A DNA stretch of 64,000 bases from Pontederia crassipes (GCA_030549335.1 CM060189.1:32821001-32885000), one strand, 5' to 3'; shown: positions 44,881 through 58,272, counted from the stretch's first letter. Notes: a model not told the origin generated them from the letters alone. Made by a program: numbers and translations.

Positions 44881-46680
44881 ACAAACATTAAATTCTTATA
44901 ATTATTATAAATTCTCCAAAAAATTTTAAAAAATAAAATAGAGGGATTATTATATTGGAAAACGTTAAAGACTTTTTAGAAATTTAAATTTTTGTTTAAT
45001 TATTTAATCTTAATTTCCGCATTCAAAGACCAATTCTGTGCCATCAATTTCTGTACGACTTATTACCTTCAAGCCCGCTCAGTATATTAACTAAGATACA
45101 AGATAAATTTTGCCGTCCACGGTTATTTTTTTTTGGGATAGGCTGTTCGTCCACGGTTCAATTCATATGGTACATTATTCATAAGTTGCCGATTGATTAT
45201 TGAGCTTAATTAATTTGATAAAATTATCTCACGTTATGTGTTTAATAATACAAATTAATTTTCATCAAGACCAACTCCACCCAATCTTGTTTATAAACAT
45301 AAAATTTTAATGCGGCAATTTGAAATCAACATATTTTTTTATCCAAATACGCTACATATTTTTGTTTGATTATTACACAACTTTTACCAGAATACATTTG
45401 TTCTGAAATTTCGTTTATACAATAAATAATTCAATCATCAGGAAAATGTTCTGACATGTACAAGGACTTTTTCCGAGTGACGATTAAAATTTTTGTATTG
45501 GACCAAACCCCCCTGAGAATATTTGGTTTCCGGGCCATTATCCTGTAAATATCAATTTTTTTCTTTTTTTTACGACGAAGAAAGGGTCAAGGGCAAAGAT
45601 AAAATAAAAATAAAATAAAATATATGACATTGAATTGAAGTCTTCCAAGTTAAGAAATCTACGTTGCACCACATCCCAATTCTCAGATATGGCAGTTTTA
45701 TTAACAACATCCTGAATTTTTCTCTTTGTCGTTGTTATGTTATGTAACTTGTATTATTCCTGTTACGAAATTACCTTTTTGCATATATTTTTTTGTTTTA
45801 AGTTTTTTTTTGTGTACAGGAATACTTTTTGGGAACTATTATTAAATTGCAATCCTTAATTTACCCGGAATATCAATTTTGGCATGCCGAGTCGAAAAAA
45901 TAAATAAGTTTTCATTGGGTTACCAGTCCCATATTGACTATATATAATATATAATTATATGTATTATTGCTAGTTCATTGAACTCAATTAATTTTATAAA
46001 ATTATTTCGCGTCGCGTACAAATTTTTTTGAAGATGTCACAAATAAACAAATAAAAGTCATTGTGAAGAAATGGAATCACTCAAGGCCAAAGTTTTTAAT
46101 CTTATTAGGTTAGACATTTTATAGATGATTTATAAACAAAATATTTTAAAGAATGTCAATTAACCTTGATTAATATTATTTTTTTATATTTATAGGCAAT
46201 ACAAAAGATATATATTATTATATAATTTTGGATTAAAAATAAATAAATTTCAGCATTATAAATAACTAAAAATTAAAAGAAAATAGCTATGCCACCTGTA
46301 TCAAATAAACAAATAATTGGAGAACATTTTTATCAGTATTTACTTTTATGTTTTGTCTCTTTTTTTATCAGAAAATAGCTATGCCAACTAAAATTACTAC
46401 ACATACTTTTTTTTGTCTTTTCTGGTAAAACACATTTTTTTCAAAAAAATAAAAAAATATACGTTATATATTTGTATGTTCAAGATTAAACTTAAGAGAA
46501 TAAATATGACTATAATTTACTGCGCTATCAATGACAAATAAAATGTAAACTCCTTTTTTTTAATCTAATGATATAAGACGAGATTAATATTCAAGTGATA
46601 ATAATATGTATGAATAATTGCTACATTTATAAATCTCTTTATTTTCAAAAAAAGAATTCGTTTATCTAATTTCGGCAAAA
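44881..46680. other. AT-rich intergenic sequence 5' of the Nudix gene
   Basis: No gene recognised. A short block around CTCAATTAATTTTATAAAATTAT occurs twice in diverged form (near 45205 and 45988). Confidence 0.4.
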
Positions 46681-46914
46681 AAGAAAATCCCCCCTTTTTT
46701 TCAATCGATCTCTTCTCTCATTTTCTTTCTGATTTCGGTTCCTTCTTAGCCATCATCTGTCGCCGCATCAGCCGGACGCAAATAGGCAGAATAGTCTCTC
46801 GACGGCCGTCGGAGATCGGCTGTGGATAGCAGAGGAGGAGAGATTTATACGAGAGAGGGAGGAAGAGGAGGAGGAGGAGAAGGTGGTGGTGGTGGTAGTA
46901 GGGGGTCGGAGAGT
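46681..46914 (+). promoter_or_regulatory. Presumed 5' UTR of the Nudix gene
   Basis: GC-richer than the DNA upstream, and ends in GAGGAG and GGTGGT repeats. An in-frame ATG at 46822 would add 31 low-complexity residues; the family-like N terminus starts at 46915. Confidence 0.45.
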
Positions 46915-49900
46915 ATGTGCGATTTGGTAGCACGCACGGGTCGACATCAGCAGCGATACGAGGACGGCTGCCGTCTTGTTGCCGGGTCATTCTCTCCAAA
47001 CTCCCCTTCCCTCGTCTTCTTCTTTCGCAATCTTATTCCTTGCGTCCATTTGGGAACGAAAGAAGAACGGTTGGGGAACAATTAGGTCATCTTTACTTGC
47101 TGCAAAAAAAATTGTGGGCTTTTTATCTGTACGATCCCCTTGCGGCTGAAGGAAAAATGGTTTTTTTTAACTGAAAGCATTAATGCTGCCTTATTTATCG
47201 GCATCTCAACCTGTGGGACGTGATCTTTTTTTTTTTTTTTTACCTCAGTCGCCGTCCCTGTCTCCGTCGGCCTCTATGTGTCCGAATGATTTGGTTCTCG
47301 TTGTCCGCTCGTGGCTGTCTTTGTCATCTGGACATAGTGGAAGTTTCCCATTTTCGTTGACTGCATCTGATCTGTTTTTGTTGGTCGGTTGGTTCGTCCC
47401 AATGATCTACCTTTTCCTGTTCATTAGACTTTCCGTAATTGGCTGGATTTTTTTGGTGGTAGGATTTTGGATGGTGGATTAATGTATTTTCATTCACTGT
47501 GATCCGCGATTTTTACCATCTTATTTAGTGTTGGAACAATGTGTCCCTTCTCTCTCTTATGATGCAAGTATCTCGATTTTGTAATATAGATAGAATGAAA
47601 GGTGTCGGATTTTGATCAGCTCTTACCAAGTTTTCTAATATAGTTGAACCACCGCTTTGTCTATCATTTGGTGGAACAAAATTTGAAATTGAAAGAGCTG
47701 AATAGTTCTGAATTTAAATAGGAGAGAGATTTACTAGATCATTGTGGACAAAGATGTCTCCTGGAAAGTTAAATTGTGTGTAAAAGGCTGCTACTTTATG
47801 GCTTAGTGCCACGATGCACAGTAATTTCAAGGACAAAATAACATGGAATTAGGGGAACAATACAACGTTCAAGGGTGTTCTTGTTCAGCATCTGTCTGGA
47901 TAATATCACATTATCTGGAACAAAAAAAAAACAAATTAGCTTGAACAATAAGCATGGCAGACATTTATTTCCGAGTTTTGCTCTTTAGGCTCTCATAGTT
48001 CATTTTCATTAATATGATGTCTGGTTTTACGTTGTCTTTTTAACACCATTCTTTCTTCTTCTTAAGAAAAAAAAATCCATTATCTCTGCTTTGAGGTTTT
48101 ACTTTTATTTTTACTTTTGTTAATATTAGTGTACCAAGTTATTTCTTTTTCAATTGTTTTTTTTTTGAGGGGAAAAAGGATGAGCACCAAGTTAGGTTGT
48201 CATCCGTAGATATATTATATAATAATCCACTCAAAATTATACAATATGATGTCTGGTTCTTTTCAATTGTTGGGTTGGCGCTGAGGATTCTTTTGAGGTT
48301 GGAAGGGATAAAATACCTTATACACTATTGGTATTTTGAAAAGAAAAAGTCGAGGTCCCAACCAGTTCACCTGGGAGTTGGCTGGTTTTTATGCTATTGA
48401 TATTGGGAGCAATACATGGTTCTCCTCAAAAAAAAAAAAAAAAGAAGGAACAATACATGGTTGCCGTAAAATTTGTTTACCACTTATTATTGAAGAAATG
48501 AATGATACATAACCATAAATACTGTAAAAAAAGTTCTGGAAAGTATTTCTTTCCTTTATAATTACAAATCTGGCATTATTTTGGCACAGTTTCTGAGTTT
48601 AGTCAGTAATCTGTGAACATATAACATCTTAGACGAATGTTCCAAATTTGGAATATAACATGCAGCATCATGTAAAAATCTATTGAGGAACTGCCTGCAG
48701 CTCCAAGTAGTTCTAGATTCATGGATATAGATTTTTGAAGTTAAATTTAAATGTTAAGGCCCTGTTTGGATATTTGTACAAATGTACAGAAGTTTTTAAA
48801 GCAATGCAAAACATATTTTGAAAAATGTCTTATAATGTATAAGAAGCATATGAAAATAAGTAAAATATCATGTTTAGATACACATTAAAGTACTTTGAAT
48901 TATAAAAATTATAACATTTTATATTATTAAACTCCTTTGAGACAGCAAACAAGAAACAGAGATCAATGATTTGAACCAAATTTGATACCTTACATCAAGA
49001 ATCAAAACAATCTCATTTCAGCATGAAAAAGAAGTTCGACACTTTGAAGTTTAGATAATATTTTTTCTATTTCCTAGGGACAATTAAACAAAGTGCATGA
49101 AAACGAATAAACTTGACAAATCCTCAAAGCAATATTTTCATAATTGCATAAGTAATTTACATTTCCCTGTGTTCCATCGTCCTCTGATTTTCCACTTTCT
49201 AACCATCTAGACATAAAAAAAGATATGATATTATATGTAGAAAAATTGACTGCACAGCTTGTAACCATCCAGAAGCGACAAATACATATAAAAAGGCATA
49301 GCTTCAACTAAATAAATTTTTATACTGTTTTAGAAAACAATGTTATTTTGTTGGAACAAATTGAAGCTGAACACCAAAAAGTACTTGTATCTATTATCCA
49401 AAAAACACAATACAGAGAGATATGTAATACTTTAAAAATACTGTGCATCCAAACAACAACAACAACTTGACGTGAATTGTCAAGGTCGTACACAATATTC
49501 TAAGTGTTAAATCATTCAATTATCAAGTTACTATGTTGAGCTTTCAAGTTCGTGCTTTGTTTCTCATTATATTGTATAATTTTGAGTGGATTATTATAGT
49601 TTTAATTGGTATATGTATGGAGCTAACATGTATGCCTTCCACAGCTGTATTCCGTACAGATATAGAAACTGTGATGACATTCTTGGTGAAAGATCGAAGA
49701 AGATTGTTGAAGTTCTTATGATAAACTCAACGAGTGGACCAGGCCTTTTGTTTCCAAAGGTACCATGCTTTGCACTAACATCTTTAGAAAGAGAAAGAGT
49801 GGGTGTTATGCATAACATCTTTAGAAAGATAAAGAGTGGATGATATAAACTTTTCTTGAATGAATTTGATCCTGTATATTTGCTAAAGACTTTTTTTATC

Positions 49901-52900
49901 TCACTTGAATAGTATCTTTTTTTCTTTTCTGATACAATATGCATGGATGCCAATGCTTCAATGGTCTCCGGCTATTAGCTTTATCTTTTTTAATGAGAAC
50001 CGACATAAACTTTTTTTTTACGAGGAAAAGGATGACCACCAGGATTACGATGTCATCCATATATATATATATGTATATATATGAAAATGTCAATGTACAG
50101 ATATAGGCTCTCCAGGCGAGAGATAAGTGTACAAAACTGATGAGAGCTTTGGCGAATAATTGAACATTCTCTCTCGTGCTAGCTTGTTTCTTGTCACCTA
50201 CCAATTATACTTAGATGTAGGAATTTAACATGTGACATACTAGATGCAGGGTTCAAAATGCATGAATATTGAATATACATGTACATGTGAGCGTTCCACA
50301 TGTACATGATGTTTCCTTTTGGTGATATATATATACCCGGATGACAACCTAATGGTAGTCATCCTTTTCCCTCTCAAAAAGGAAAAAAATGCATGAATAT
50401 TGTCATCCTTTTCCCTCTCAAAAAGGAAAAAAATGCATGAATATTGACTAAGCATTCATCACTTGATGCAAATGTAGGATCCTGCTCCTATGCATTCATC
50501 ATTTCCTTCAGGAAGGTTTAAGTTTCTTCGCTTGATGCAAATGTATGCGATTATTTTTATTGGTTTCAGTTTCTTCTCCAAGCTATGGGATTATTATGTG
50601 TTCTGTATTAGAGAGTTAGAAAAGCAAGGAAAAAAAACTTGAATATTTGAATCATTTGGAATCTAAAACACCCAACTTGAATTCTTTGATATTTGAACTA
50701 TTTTCACTGGACATGGAGGTTGATCCAAGATATTGGTCTTTGACTGATGTGACCTAGGAGGCAGAATTAAGCACTATTTGGGCTTAACTGATAAGCATTT
50801 TCTCCCTTTAACACAAAGACTGAGCTATGCTTGGCTTGTTCTCATCCAAAGGCACTAAAAATAGCGGCCTGATGGTATTTAATCCTATCCTAAAATTATT
50901 GCTCAAATTTGAAATTTGTCTCTTTTTAAGATGGAATTTTCGCTATCTTTAGCTGACATTCCGAGTATTTAAAAAGTGAAAACATGCAGTAGTAAAAAAA
51001 ACTGATGAGAGTTTGAAGGAACGTAACCGAACATGCTCACTTATGCAAGCTGTTTCTTTTCACTTAACCATTACACTTTCCATCGCGTCTTTCATGAAGG
51101 TTCAATTGTATGTGGTTTAATCACATTGGTTTCAGTTTTTTCTCCAAACCCTGGGATCATCATGAATTTTCATTTTATGATGTCACTTTTCCAAGGGAAT
51201 TTATTCTCTCTTAAAGTCATGGCTGATAATCCTAATGAATATTTTCTGTATACACATGAGTTCAAACTCAAAATCTAATTAAGCAGTGATGAAATGATTA
51301 GTACTTTATCCCAATGCTATCATTTTTTTAGGGGAGAAAGGATGACTACGAAATTATGGCTTTCATCCGTGTATGTATTACTTGAAAATTCCTCATGTAC
51401 AAGTGTATACTCTTACGGAAAGAGCGCAAAAAAAATTGATAGAAATGTAGAGCCATTACCAAACCCCCACTCTCAAATAAGAAAAGAGATATGGTGTACA
51501 ACGTTCTCAACAAGAGATCTCTCCCCACAAAGCTAGATAGCCTAGGTACCTGCCAAAAATGCCACCAGCGGTGCTCTCCAGCTCTGACTCCGGCCACCAC
51601 GAGCTTTGAGTGACTGTCAAGAAGCCTCCATCCTTGAAAGGGTGACACCTATGATGCTCATCCATGCCCATACCTTTCGAGTCATAGTGAACTCAAAGAA
51701 CAAGTGTGCTACGTCCTCCTCCCCCGAACCACAGTACACAAGATGTGTTGGTGTTGGGCACCCATCTCATCTTGTATACTCTAGTAAGGATCTTGTTGTG
51801 TCACATAAGTCAAGTAAAGATTGTCTTTGAGAGGCACAAGGAATCTCCAAATAAGTCTGTAGTCAGCCCTGAATGTATTCGGGGTCATACTATCAGGGAA
51901 AGTGGAGGGAGAGGTTGTGAGTTGAGAAAGTGTTTGAGCCAAGCCGGCCCTGGAGGGCAGATTGGAGCAATCCACTGATGGTGTGCCATAACCTCAAGGT
52001 TGTGTCGATCGGAAAGTGAGGATCCCAATTATATTCTTAGAAAAAGATCTAAAGTTGAATCACAACTAAAAGTGGAGTTGAGATGTTATAGAGGAGGAGT
52101 CTTCTTCGGGAGTGGGGATTTGTTTAGTCATCTTTCTCTCCTTTTTGCCGCTCTCCACTGGAGAGCTTTCCATATATGTACATGACGTTTTGTTTCAGTG
52201 ATATATATACCCGGATGGCAACCTAACTGGTAGTCATCCTTTTTCCTCTCAAAAAAAAAAAAGATGTTATAGAGGATCCTCTAAAAAAAAGATGTTAAAG
52301 AGGAGTGGGATGTTGAGCTTGGACCACACTACAACACCACTAATATGCTCAATGATGCAGGAATCACAATATATATAGATTTTAAATTTTTTTTAGGGTA
52401 CAGCTCTTGAATGTTGAATACCTATGTTAGGAAGCAATCATGAATGTTTGAATTATTTGGAATCTTAAGCACTCAACTTGAATATTTGAGCTATTTTCAT
52501 TCAATCTGTAGTTTGGACATGATTGGAATGATCTAGTTGGCATTCTTTGAGTATTAATATTCATGTTATAACCCAGTTGCCTGAATGTGGAGATGGTTAA
52601 GATGGTTGTAATGGATTCAGCATGGTCTGAGTCAGAAGGTTGAACTAGATCTTCACAGTTTTTTTTTTTTTTGAAGAAAAATTACTTATTCATGTTCAAC
52701 CTAGCAGAGTGGTAGGGTTGCTGGAAATTGAAGAATGAAGAGATTTCTTAGGGCTTGAAATGGGGTTAGGAAATGGAAAGATGAACATATGGCTACTTTT
52801 TTACATTGCTCAATTATGTTACAATGACTTCTTTTGGAATGAATTAAAGATTGTTTTTTTTTCCAAAATCAACTAAGAAAAGTTATGATGATTTTTGGAT

Positions 52901-55900
52901 AGTAGATTGGTAAATGTAAGTAACTTTTTTCTTCCAAAAAAGATATTATCTTCACAAACATTTGAAGAGTCCGATGCATGTTAAGGTTTACCACATAATT
53001 ATTTTCCTTTAATTCTTTATCATATTTCCATAGGGAGGATGGGAAAATGATGAAACTGTTGAGCAGGCAGCTGAAAGAGAAGCTCTTGAGGAAGCTGGCG
53101 TTCGAGGAGACATAATGGTAAAATTGTTGCATGCTAAGTTTTTATTTTCTAATTACATAATAACAATGGGAATCATGACTTATTATTTGTATATTTAGAT
53201 AAAATATCATGATCATTGTTTAATGTAATGGACTTTCAACATAATTCCATTTTTGCACATGAGGATGTCCATAATTAGTCCTTAAAAAAATGGTGAAATA
53301 ATGGTTGCATCATCTCTCGTAATTCTAAATTAGTCAGCTGTCTATCTAAATACAATCTAAATCGAGTGACCCAATTACGATGACTTTTTGTTCTTGTTTA
53401 CTTCGTATCGCTGATCACATTGGTCATCCTTTCCACTTTCCAAAAAATTGACTTTTCATGCAGGCTTTTATTTTGGCAGTATTTTGAACTCATTTTGACA
53501 ATATGGAATTTGAAAAGTTGATGGTAATACATGTTGACATATGTGCTATTTTTTTTCCAAATATAGCTTTTGAGTTGTGGTTAAATGAATGTTGGCTTGT
53601 AGTAGACAGTAGTTGCAGAGGTATATTGAAAGAAGCTAGCTATGCACTCTAAGGAGCCTTCAGTTGCCAAATAAATTGTAGATCAAGACTTTTTTCCTCC
53701 TAATTTAGCCAAAGACCCTTTGTTGAAATGTTAGGGAATATTAGAATAAATGGTTAGAGGGAGAGTAATGTAGCAAGACTTAGTTTTAAAAATATTGATA
53801 GTTAGAAAAATATTCAAGTTTATTTTTTATAGTGTGGATTCACGATGCTTTCGCTGGAGCTATTATTGTTCCGATCAAATTGAAGCAAATTAGTTGCATA
53901 TCGACATTGTTGGTGGATTTCAAGATTTTCGGATTGATTGTTTGCTACTTGCCCACCTCATCACCATCGCCTCACCTGCGATCATCTTCCGCTCTCTTGT
54001 TGTGTCACATCCCCGATCCATTTTTTATCCTAAACTTGAGTTAAACCCTAATCCCGCAAAGCTTCACTCCCGTGGACCCAAACACGATGTTGATGCGTTT
54101 GAACCCACCGTTTTTGTTGTCCACCTCAACTTACTGATTGGGCCTGATCTCATTCTGCGCGAGCCTAATTAGAGTTTGAACCAAACCTTGAGCCACATTT
54201 CAAAAGCAAGAAACAAAAATTTGGCATCAATAGAAGAAGAAAGATAAAATCATGTATCCAACAGACCTTCAAGCTCTCGACAGGTTTGTAATATGAGCAA
54301 TAATATTTCCCACGGAGCATCTACCACTCTGAAAAACAACTGTAGTCATATTGCTCACTGCTGTGAAGATCCTTATCATATCCTTCCTGGGCATGTATTT
54401 GCTCACCTCCATTGGCTTCTGCGTCCATGGAGGAGTTTGGCATTGCCATTTACTCGATTGAGGCTTGACAAATTCTAGTTCCTTGGAGATAGTAGAGGCC
54501 CACCATTTGGTATGTGTGCAAGCTTGGAGTGACCCATCTCAAGCTACTCTCCTCTCATGTGGTCATTCGAGGGTTTGTCGGGCGGATAACTCATCGAGAT
54601 AGTTTGTATATTCACATTGAGGAGTTTGGCATCATCATTTGCTTTATTGAGGCTTGATATATTCCTATAGTTCCTTGGAGATAATAGAGGCCCACCAATT
54701 GGTAGGTGTGCAAGCCATGGAGCAACTCATCTCAAACCACTCTCCTCTCATGTTTCATATTTGAGTGCTATTGGCTCATAGAGGATGCAATCTGTGGCCA
54801 ACTAGTGTCTTGTACTCTTGCCTCAAGCTCAACAACCATGACACTGGAGACACGACTTGCTTTTCCTTTTGAGATGTCCTTAGGGGACACCAGAGACTGA
54901 TATGAGAAGAGAGGGAGCAATGAGGCACCAGCAGTTATATCATGCTTAGACCAAACAGAGGACTCTTGTGACCTCACCCTAGACGAAGCTCCCAAGAGGA
55001 GACCTTATGAGGAGGTGATCAATATAGATGGCAAGAAGTTGGAGATCTATCGGAGGCAACATTCTTAAAAACTTGGCTTTAGTAAAGGAACGCTAACACA
55101 AGATTCTTTCACCTATGCGTGAGTTGTCAAATGTTCCTAACGGATCGATCACCTCAAGGTGCAGGGCCAAGCGGTCATGTGCCACAAAAGTATCGAAGTA
55201 TTTTTCTCCACATTGGACATTTACCTCTGAGAGAATTAGTTTCCGTGGTACATTCTTAGTACAAGATCATATTTCTTTCTTCCATCTATTTTGGCCATGA
55301 TATGACAGCATTGGGCTTTCAAAAAAGCTTTTTTAAGGCAAATAGGATGACAGACATGGTGACTGTCATCCATTTTATTAATCAATAAATCTTCCAGAAG
55401 CTTGTTTTTGACGACATATTCAACACAGTTGCATGCATCACAGTCCAAACCTCTCTTGTCATAGTGCAACAAAAAATAAGTGATGTGAATCCTCCACTTC
55501 AATTTGGCAAAGAGCGCAAGACGCATCATTGATTGTAACCCACCTCATCATATAGGATCTTTTTTTTTTTGAAACAAGAAAGGAAGACTAGCAAGGTGGT
55601 AGTCATTCGGTAGTTTCATTGGTGTAATAAAAGTTACAGCATATTAAAAAGTAATGGCAAAATAGAGTTGGTAACTCCACTAGGTTACAACTGTTACCAC
55701 ATTATAGATCCTCAGCATGGTAGCCAACATTCTCAGCATAAACACGACCATTGCGAAAAATGGCATCATTCCTCTGCAATCAGATGGCCCGAATGTATGC
55801 CAGGGGACGAGCTCTCTGCCATCTGTAGGTGTACACACGTTCTTGGAGGCCTCTGCAGCTGTTGCAGGACTGCCAGAAAGATGAGCTCTATCCTCAAATA

Positions 55901-58272
55901 TGAACAGAAAACTGACCAGAGTTCCACTTACATCCATCCCTTTTTGTAAAATCCAAGGAGAAGTCATTAGCAATCTCTGATTCTGTTCTGTTTCTGCTCA
56001 AAAAAATCTCTGATTCTGTTCATCCAAAGAGTACCAGCAAATCTTCTATTCTCTGATTCTGACAGATTGGACTGAAAAGAAGGCATCCGGTTCCCTCCTT
56101 GACTGGAACTATGCCAGCATCAGCCAATGACCGGTCCAATGTCTGAGCATATAATCTAGGAAAAACCGTAGCAAATGTTCCCCTTGATGTCCTGTTGTCT
56201 TTCCAAAAATGGAAATAATTACCTGCACACAATGGACACTGAGAAAAAGTGTTTGATCTTGGGTATAATTCCAGTAACACTTCTCCCCCAAATACCTAAA
56301 ATAGAGATGATCATAGAAAAATGGAAATGTTTGATAAGATCCGTCTCGGAATGTGGAATTCAGAGAAATTCAAATTATGCGAGGCTTAGAAAGAAGTCCT
56401 GCATCATAGAGTCCAAGGAGAGCCTGACTTTTGTTGAAGGGGCCTGCCTCACCACTCCCCGAGGTCAAGGATGGGTAGAACCGTCATTACAGGATTTGCA
56501 GTCCGATACATTTCCATTATGTTACCTAGCCAAAACCCCCACCTCATGTGCCAAAGTGAAATGGTTCTTCCCCTTCTCTCAAACAAGTATTTATATAGTC
56601 TCTCAAATGGCGAGGCCTTATATTCCCTCCGGGGGATGTTCAGAATGGAATACTTGTTTTGCTCCTTGACTCAGTCCAAAAGGATGAGCAGCCATTATTT
56701 CCAGCATCCTTGTATCCCGATCAAGATCTCGACCATGATAAACAAAGAAAACAGAGCAACAAAGGTCATTTTCACATCTCATAACTCGGCACACCCATTT
56801 TGAGAGCAGCATGATGTTCATTTTTCTCAACGAGAGTATGCCCAGACCATCTTCCTTCAATGCCCATACCTCGCCCAAGCCACTAACGCTACACCACGTC
56901 CGGTCATACCTGAATGCTTCCAGAGGAATTGTCTCCGCAGTTGGTCAATTCTCTTCAGCACCTGTTCAAGCATCCTTAATACTGACATAAAATATACCAG
57001 TAAAGCAGTGGAATTTAACTTGAAGTTTTGGTCCATATAAGAATGATACTTTTATAAGAAGAAGAGCAAGCAATGGAATGTGGTTATCTTCAGGAATGGG
57101 TGATGCTACACCTATAATATTGCCATAAATGCTGTAGAGTTAACCTATGGTCGTGCGATTAATGGTGATGAAAAAAATACAACATACAATTGATTTGTGA
57201 TGTATTCATGACACTTTTTTGGCCAATAATAAATCTGGATGTCTACCAAACTGGTGGCCCTCCTTTCCATTTTCCAGAAAAGAGGAAATCTTCCCTTCAA
57301 GAAGAAAATAAGAACAAATGTTGATTCTAGCATCGAGTGAGTTTCCACATCCATTGTGTTGAAAGGGAGGATCCGATCCATAACATTGTTCAACTAATTT
57401 TGTGCTCACTCATGGACGCTCATGTACCATTTAAAAAAAACTTTACTTTTAATGATATTGAACTTCTATGACAACTCATATCACAATTCTTTGTGAACAC
57501 TGCCCTCATTATATTATTCTAAGGAAAATATGACAATATACTGAAGGTCAATTTGATGCATGATGTGTTCCACTGGTAAGCTGTGAACATGGGGTCATGG
57601 TTCTTAGATTATTATATGTTTTCCCTCTTTTATTGATTAGTCATTTCCCACTGACAATTACTATCACAGTTATATATATACCTGGATCACAATTATAGTT
57701 TCTGGTTGTCATCCTCCCTTTTCTGAAAAAAGATATTTTATTTGGTATCTAAATTCTGAGTTGGACCAAAATTAAAAGAACATAAAATTAACTAGTTCAG
57801 TAAGTGCATTAACCTTGTGCAACGATTAAGCAGTTACAAGCCAAGATATAACACATGGAGCATGCTATCTTCTAGGTTTTCTCTATGTTTCCATGTTACT
57901 TGTGCTTTCTGTAATTGGTATCTGATTCTCTTGATTCTCACGAGGGAAACCAAATCATTCATGATTTAGTCATTGACGTCGTTTGCTTTTTTATTTCAGT
58001 CTTTCTTGGGGTGCTATCATTTCAAAAGCAAAAGTCATCAAGATGAGTTCAGCCCCGAGGGCCTCTGCAAAGCAGAGATGTTTGCCCTGCATGTCAAGGA
58101 GGAACTCGACTCATGGCCGGAACAGAGCACACGGTGCAGGACGTGGGTGACCATTCCAGAAGCCTTGGGCCAATGCAGACATCCCTGGATGCGTGATGCT
58201 CTAGTTGATGGGTTTTCAAAGTGGCATGAAAGCATAGAGTCTGAGACTGAAGAAGGTAACAGCTCCAGATGA
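46915..58272 (+). CDS. NUDT16: Nudix hydrolase, NUDT16-like, complete
   Basis: Four exons: 46915-46985, 49645-49759, 53034-53117, 58000-58272; all introns are GT-AG and phases join cleanly to give 180 aa. Exon 1 encodes MCDLVARTGRHQQRYEDG, the typical start of the plant NUDT12/13/16/17/18/21 group. Exon 2 gives INSTSGPGLLFPK. Exon 3 is the Nudix box itself (residues 63-90): GX5E, seven residues, then REALEEAGV, with the metal-binding REXXEE present. Exon 4 supplies HQDEFSPEGLCKAEM and the CRHPWMRDAL end. Relatives hydrolyse nucleoside diphosphates linked to other groups or diphosphoinositol phosphates; substrate cannot be told here. Length matches NUDT16. Intact. Confidence 0.93.
48157..48208 (-). 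mobile_element. LINE 3'-end fragment with hairpin (intron 1)
   Basis: A T-run (poly(A) on the minus strand) is followed by GAGGGGAAAAAGGATGA...TTGTCATCCG, the same terminal block as at 50011, 50289, 51324, 52172, 55322 and 57671. Confidence 0.5.
50011..50062 (-). mobile_element. LINE 3'-end fragment with hairpin (intron 2)
   Basis: A T-run, then CGAGGAAAAGGATGACCACC and GATGTCATCC followed by (TA)n, in the same order as the other copies of this tail. Confidence 0.5.
50289..50447 (+). mobile_element. LINE 3'-end fragment, sense, partly duplicated (intron 2)
   Basis: TGTACATGATGTTTCC, then GTGATATATATATACCCGGATGACAACC and GTAGTCATCCTTTTCCCTCTC, then A-rich. The last ~45 bp (TCATCCTTTTCCCTCTC to ATGCATGAATATTG) are repeated once in tandem. 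Confidence 0.6.
51324..51990 (-). mobile_element. LINE ORF2 3' remnant with zinc-knuckle domain (intron 2)
   Basis: On the minus strand, frames near 51775-51600 read TSCVLCGSGEEDVAHLFFE then RKVWAW. This is the reverse-transcriptase zinc-binding domain (zf-RVT) at the C terminus of plant L1 ORF2. About 350 bp further along the minus strand it ends in the hairpin tail and poly(A) (T-run at 51324). Truncated and frameshifted; antisense to the Nudix gene. Confidence 0.7.
52172..52262 (+). mobile_element. LINE 3'-end fragment with poly(A) (intron 2)
   Basis: TGTACATGACGTTTTG, GTGATATATATACCCGGATG, GGTAGTCATCCTTTTTCCTC, then 12 A. Nearly the same as the copy at 50289. Confidence 0.65.
54428..54756. 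repeat. ~190-bp direct repeat in Nudix intron 3
   Basis: GAGGAGTTTGGCAT, TTGAGGCTTGA, TTCCTTGGAGATA, AGAGGCCCACCA and CACTCTCCTCTCATG-type blocks occur in the same order at about 54428-54560 and 54618-54756. Confidence 0.65.
55322..55550 (-). mobile_element. LINE ORF2 3' remnant (intron 3), first
   Basis: On the minus strand, a frame near 55525-55470 reads CALCQIEVEDSHHLFF, a zf-RVT motif. It runs to a hairpin tail (GGATGACAG...CTGTCATCC, 55338-55367) and a short T-run at 55330. Stops and frameshifts throughout. Confidence 0.65.
55558..57000 (-). mobile_element. LINE ORF2 remnant (intron 3), second
   Basis: A T-run at 55558 marks the poly(A) end. On the minus strand, frames give pieces of plant L1 ORF2 in order: GGLGILSLRKMNI-like sequence near 56850 (here DGLGILSLRKMN), ENDLCCSVF, FWKDNRTSRG and FPRLYAQT (near 56210-56150), and RAI*LQRNDAIFRNGRVYAE near 55790-55730. 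Several stops and frameshifts. About 1.4 kb, 5'-truncated, antisense to the Nudix gene. Confidence 0.75.
57671..57732 (+). mobile_element. LINE 3'-end fragment with hairpin (intron 3)
   Basis: TATATATATACCTGGATCAC, GGTTGTCATCCTCCCTTTTC, then an A-rich end. A diverged sense copy of the same tail. Confidence 0.5.

Noticed and set aside
46822-46914. Upstream in-frame start of the Nudix protein
   Set aside because: It adds low-complexity GGGGEGG-type residues, while MCDLVARTGR at 46915 is the usual start of this group.
53832-54172. Possible extra exons with coding-like frames in Nudix intron 3
   Set aside because: The frames are short, overlap in two phases, lack good splice sites, and the Nudix protein is complete without them.
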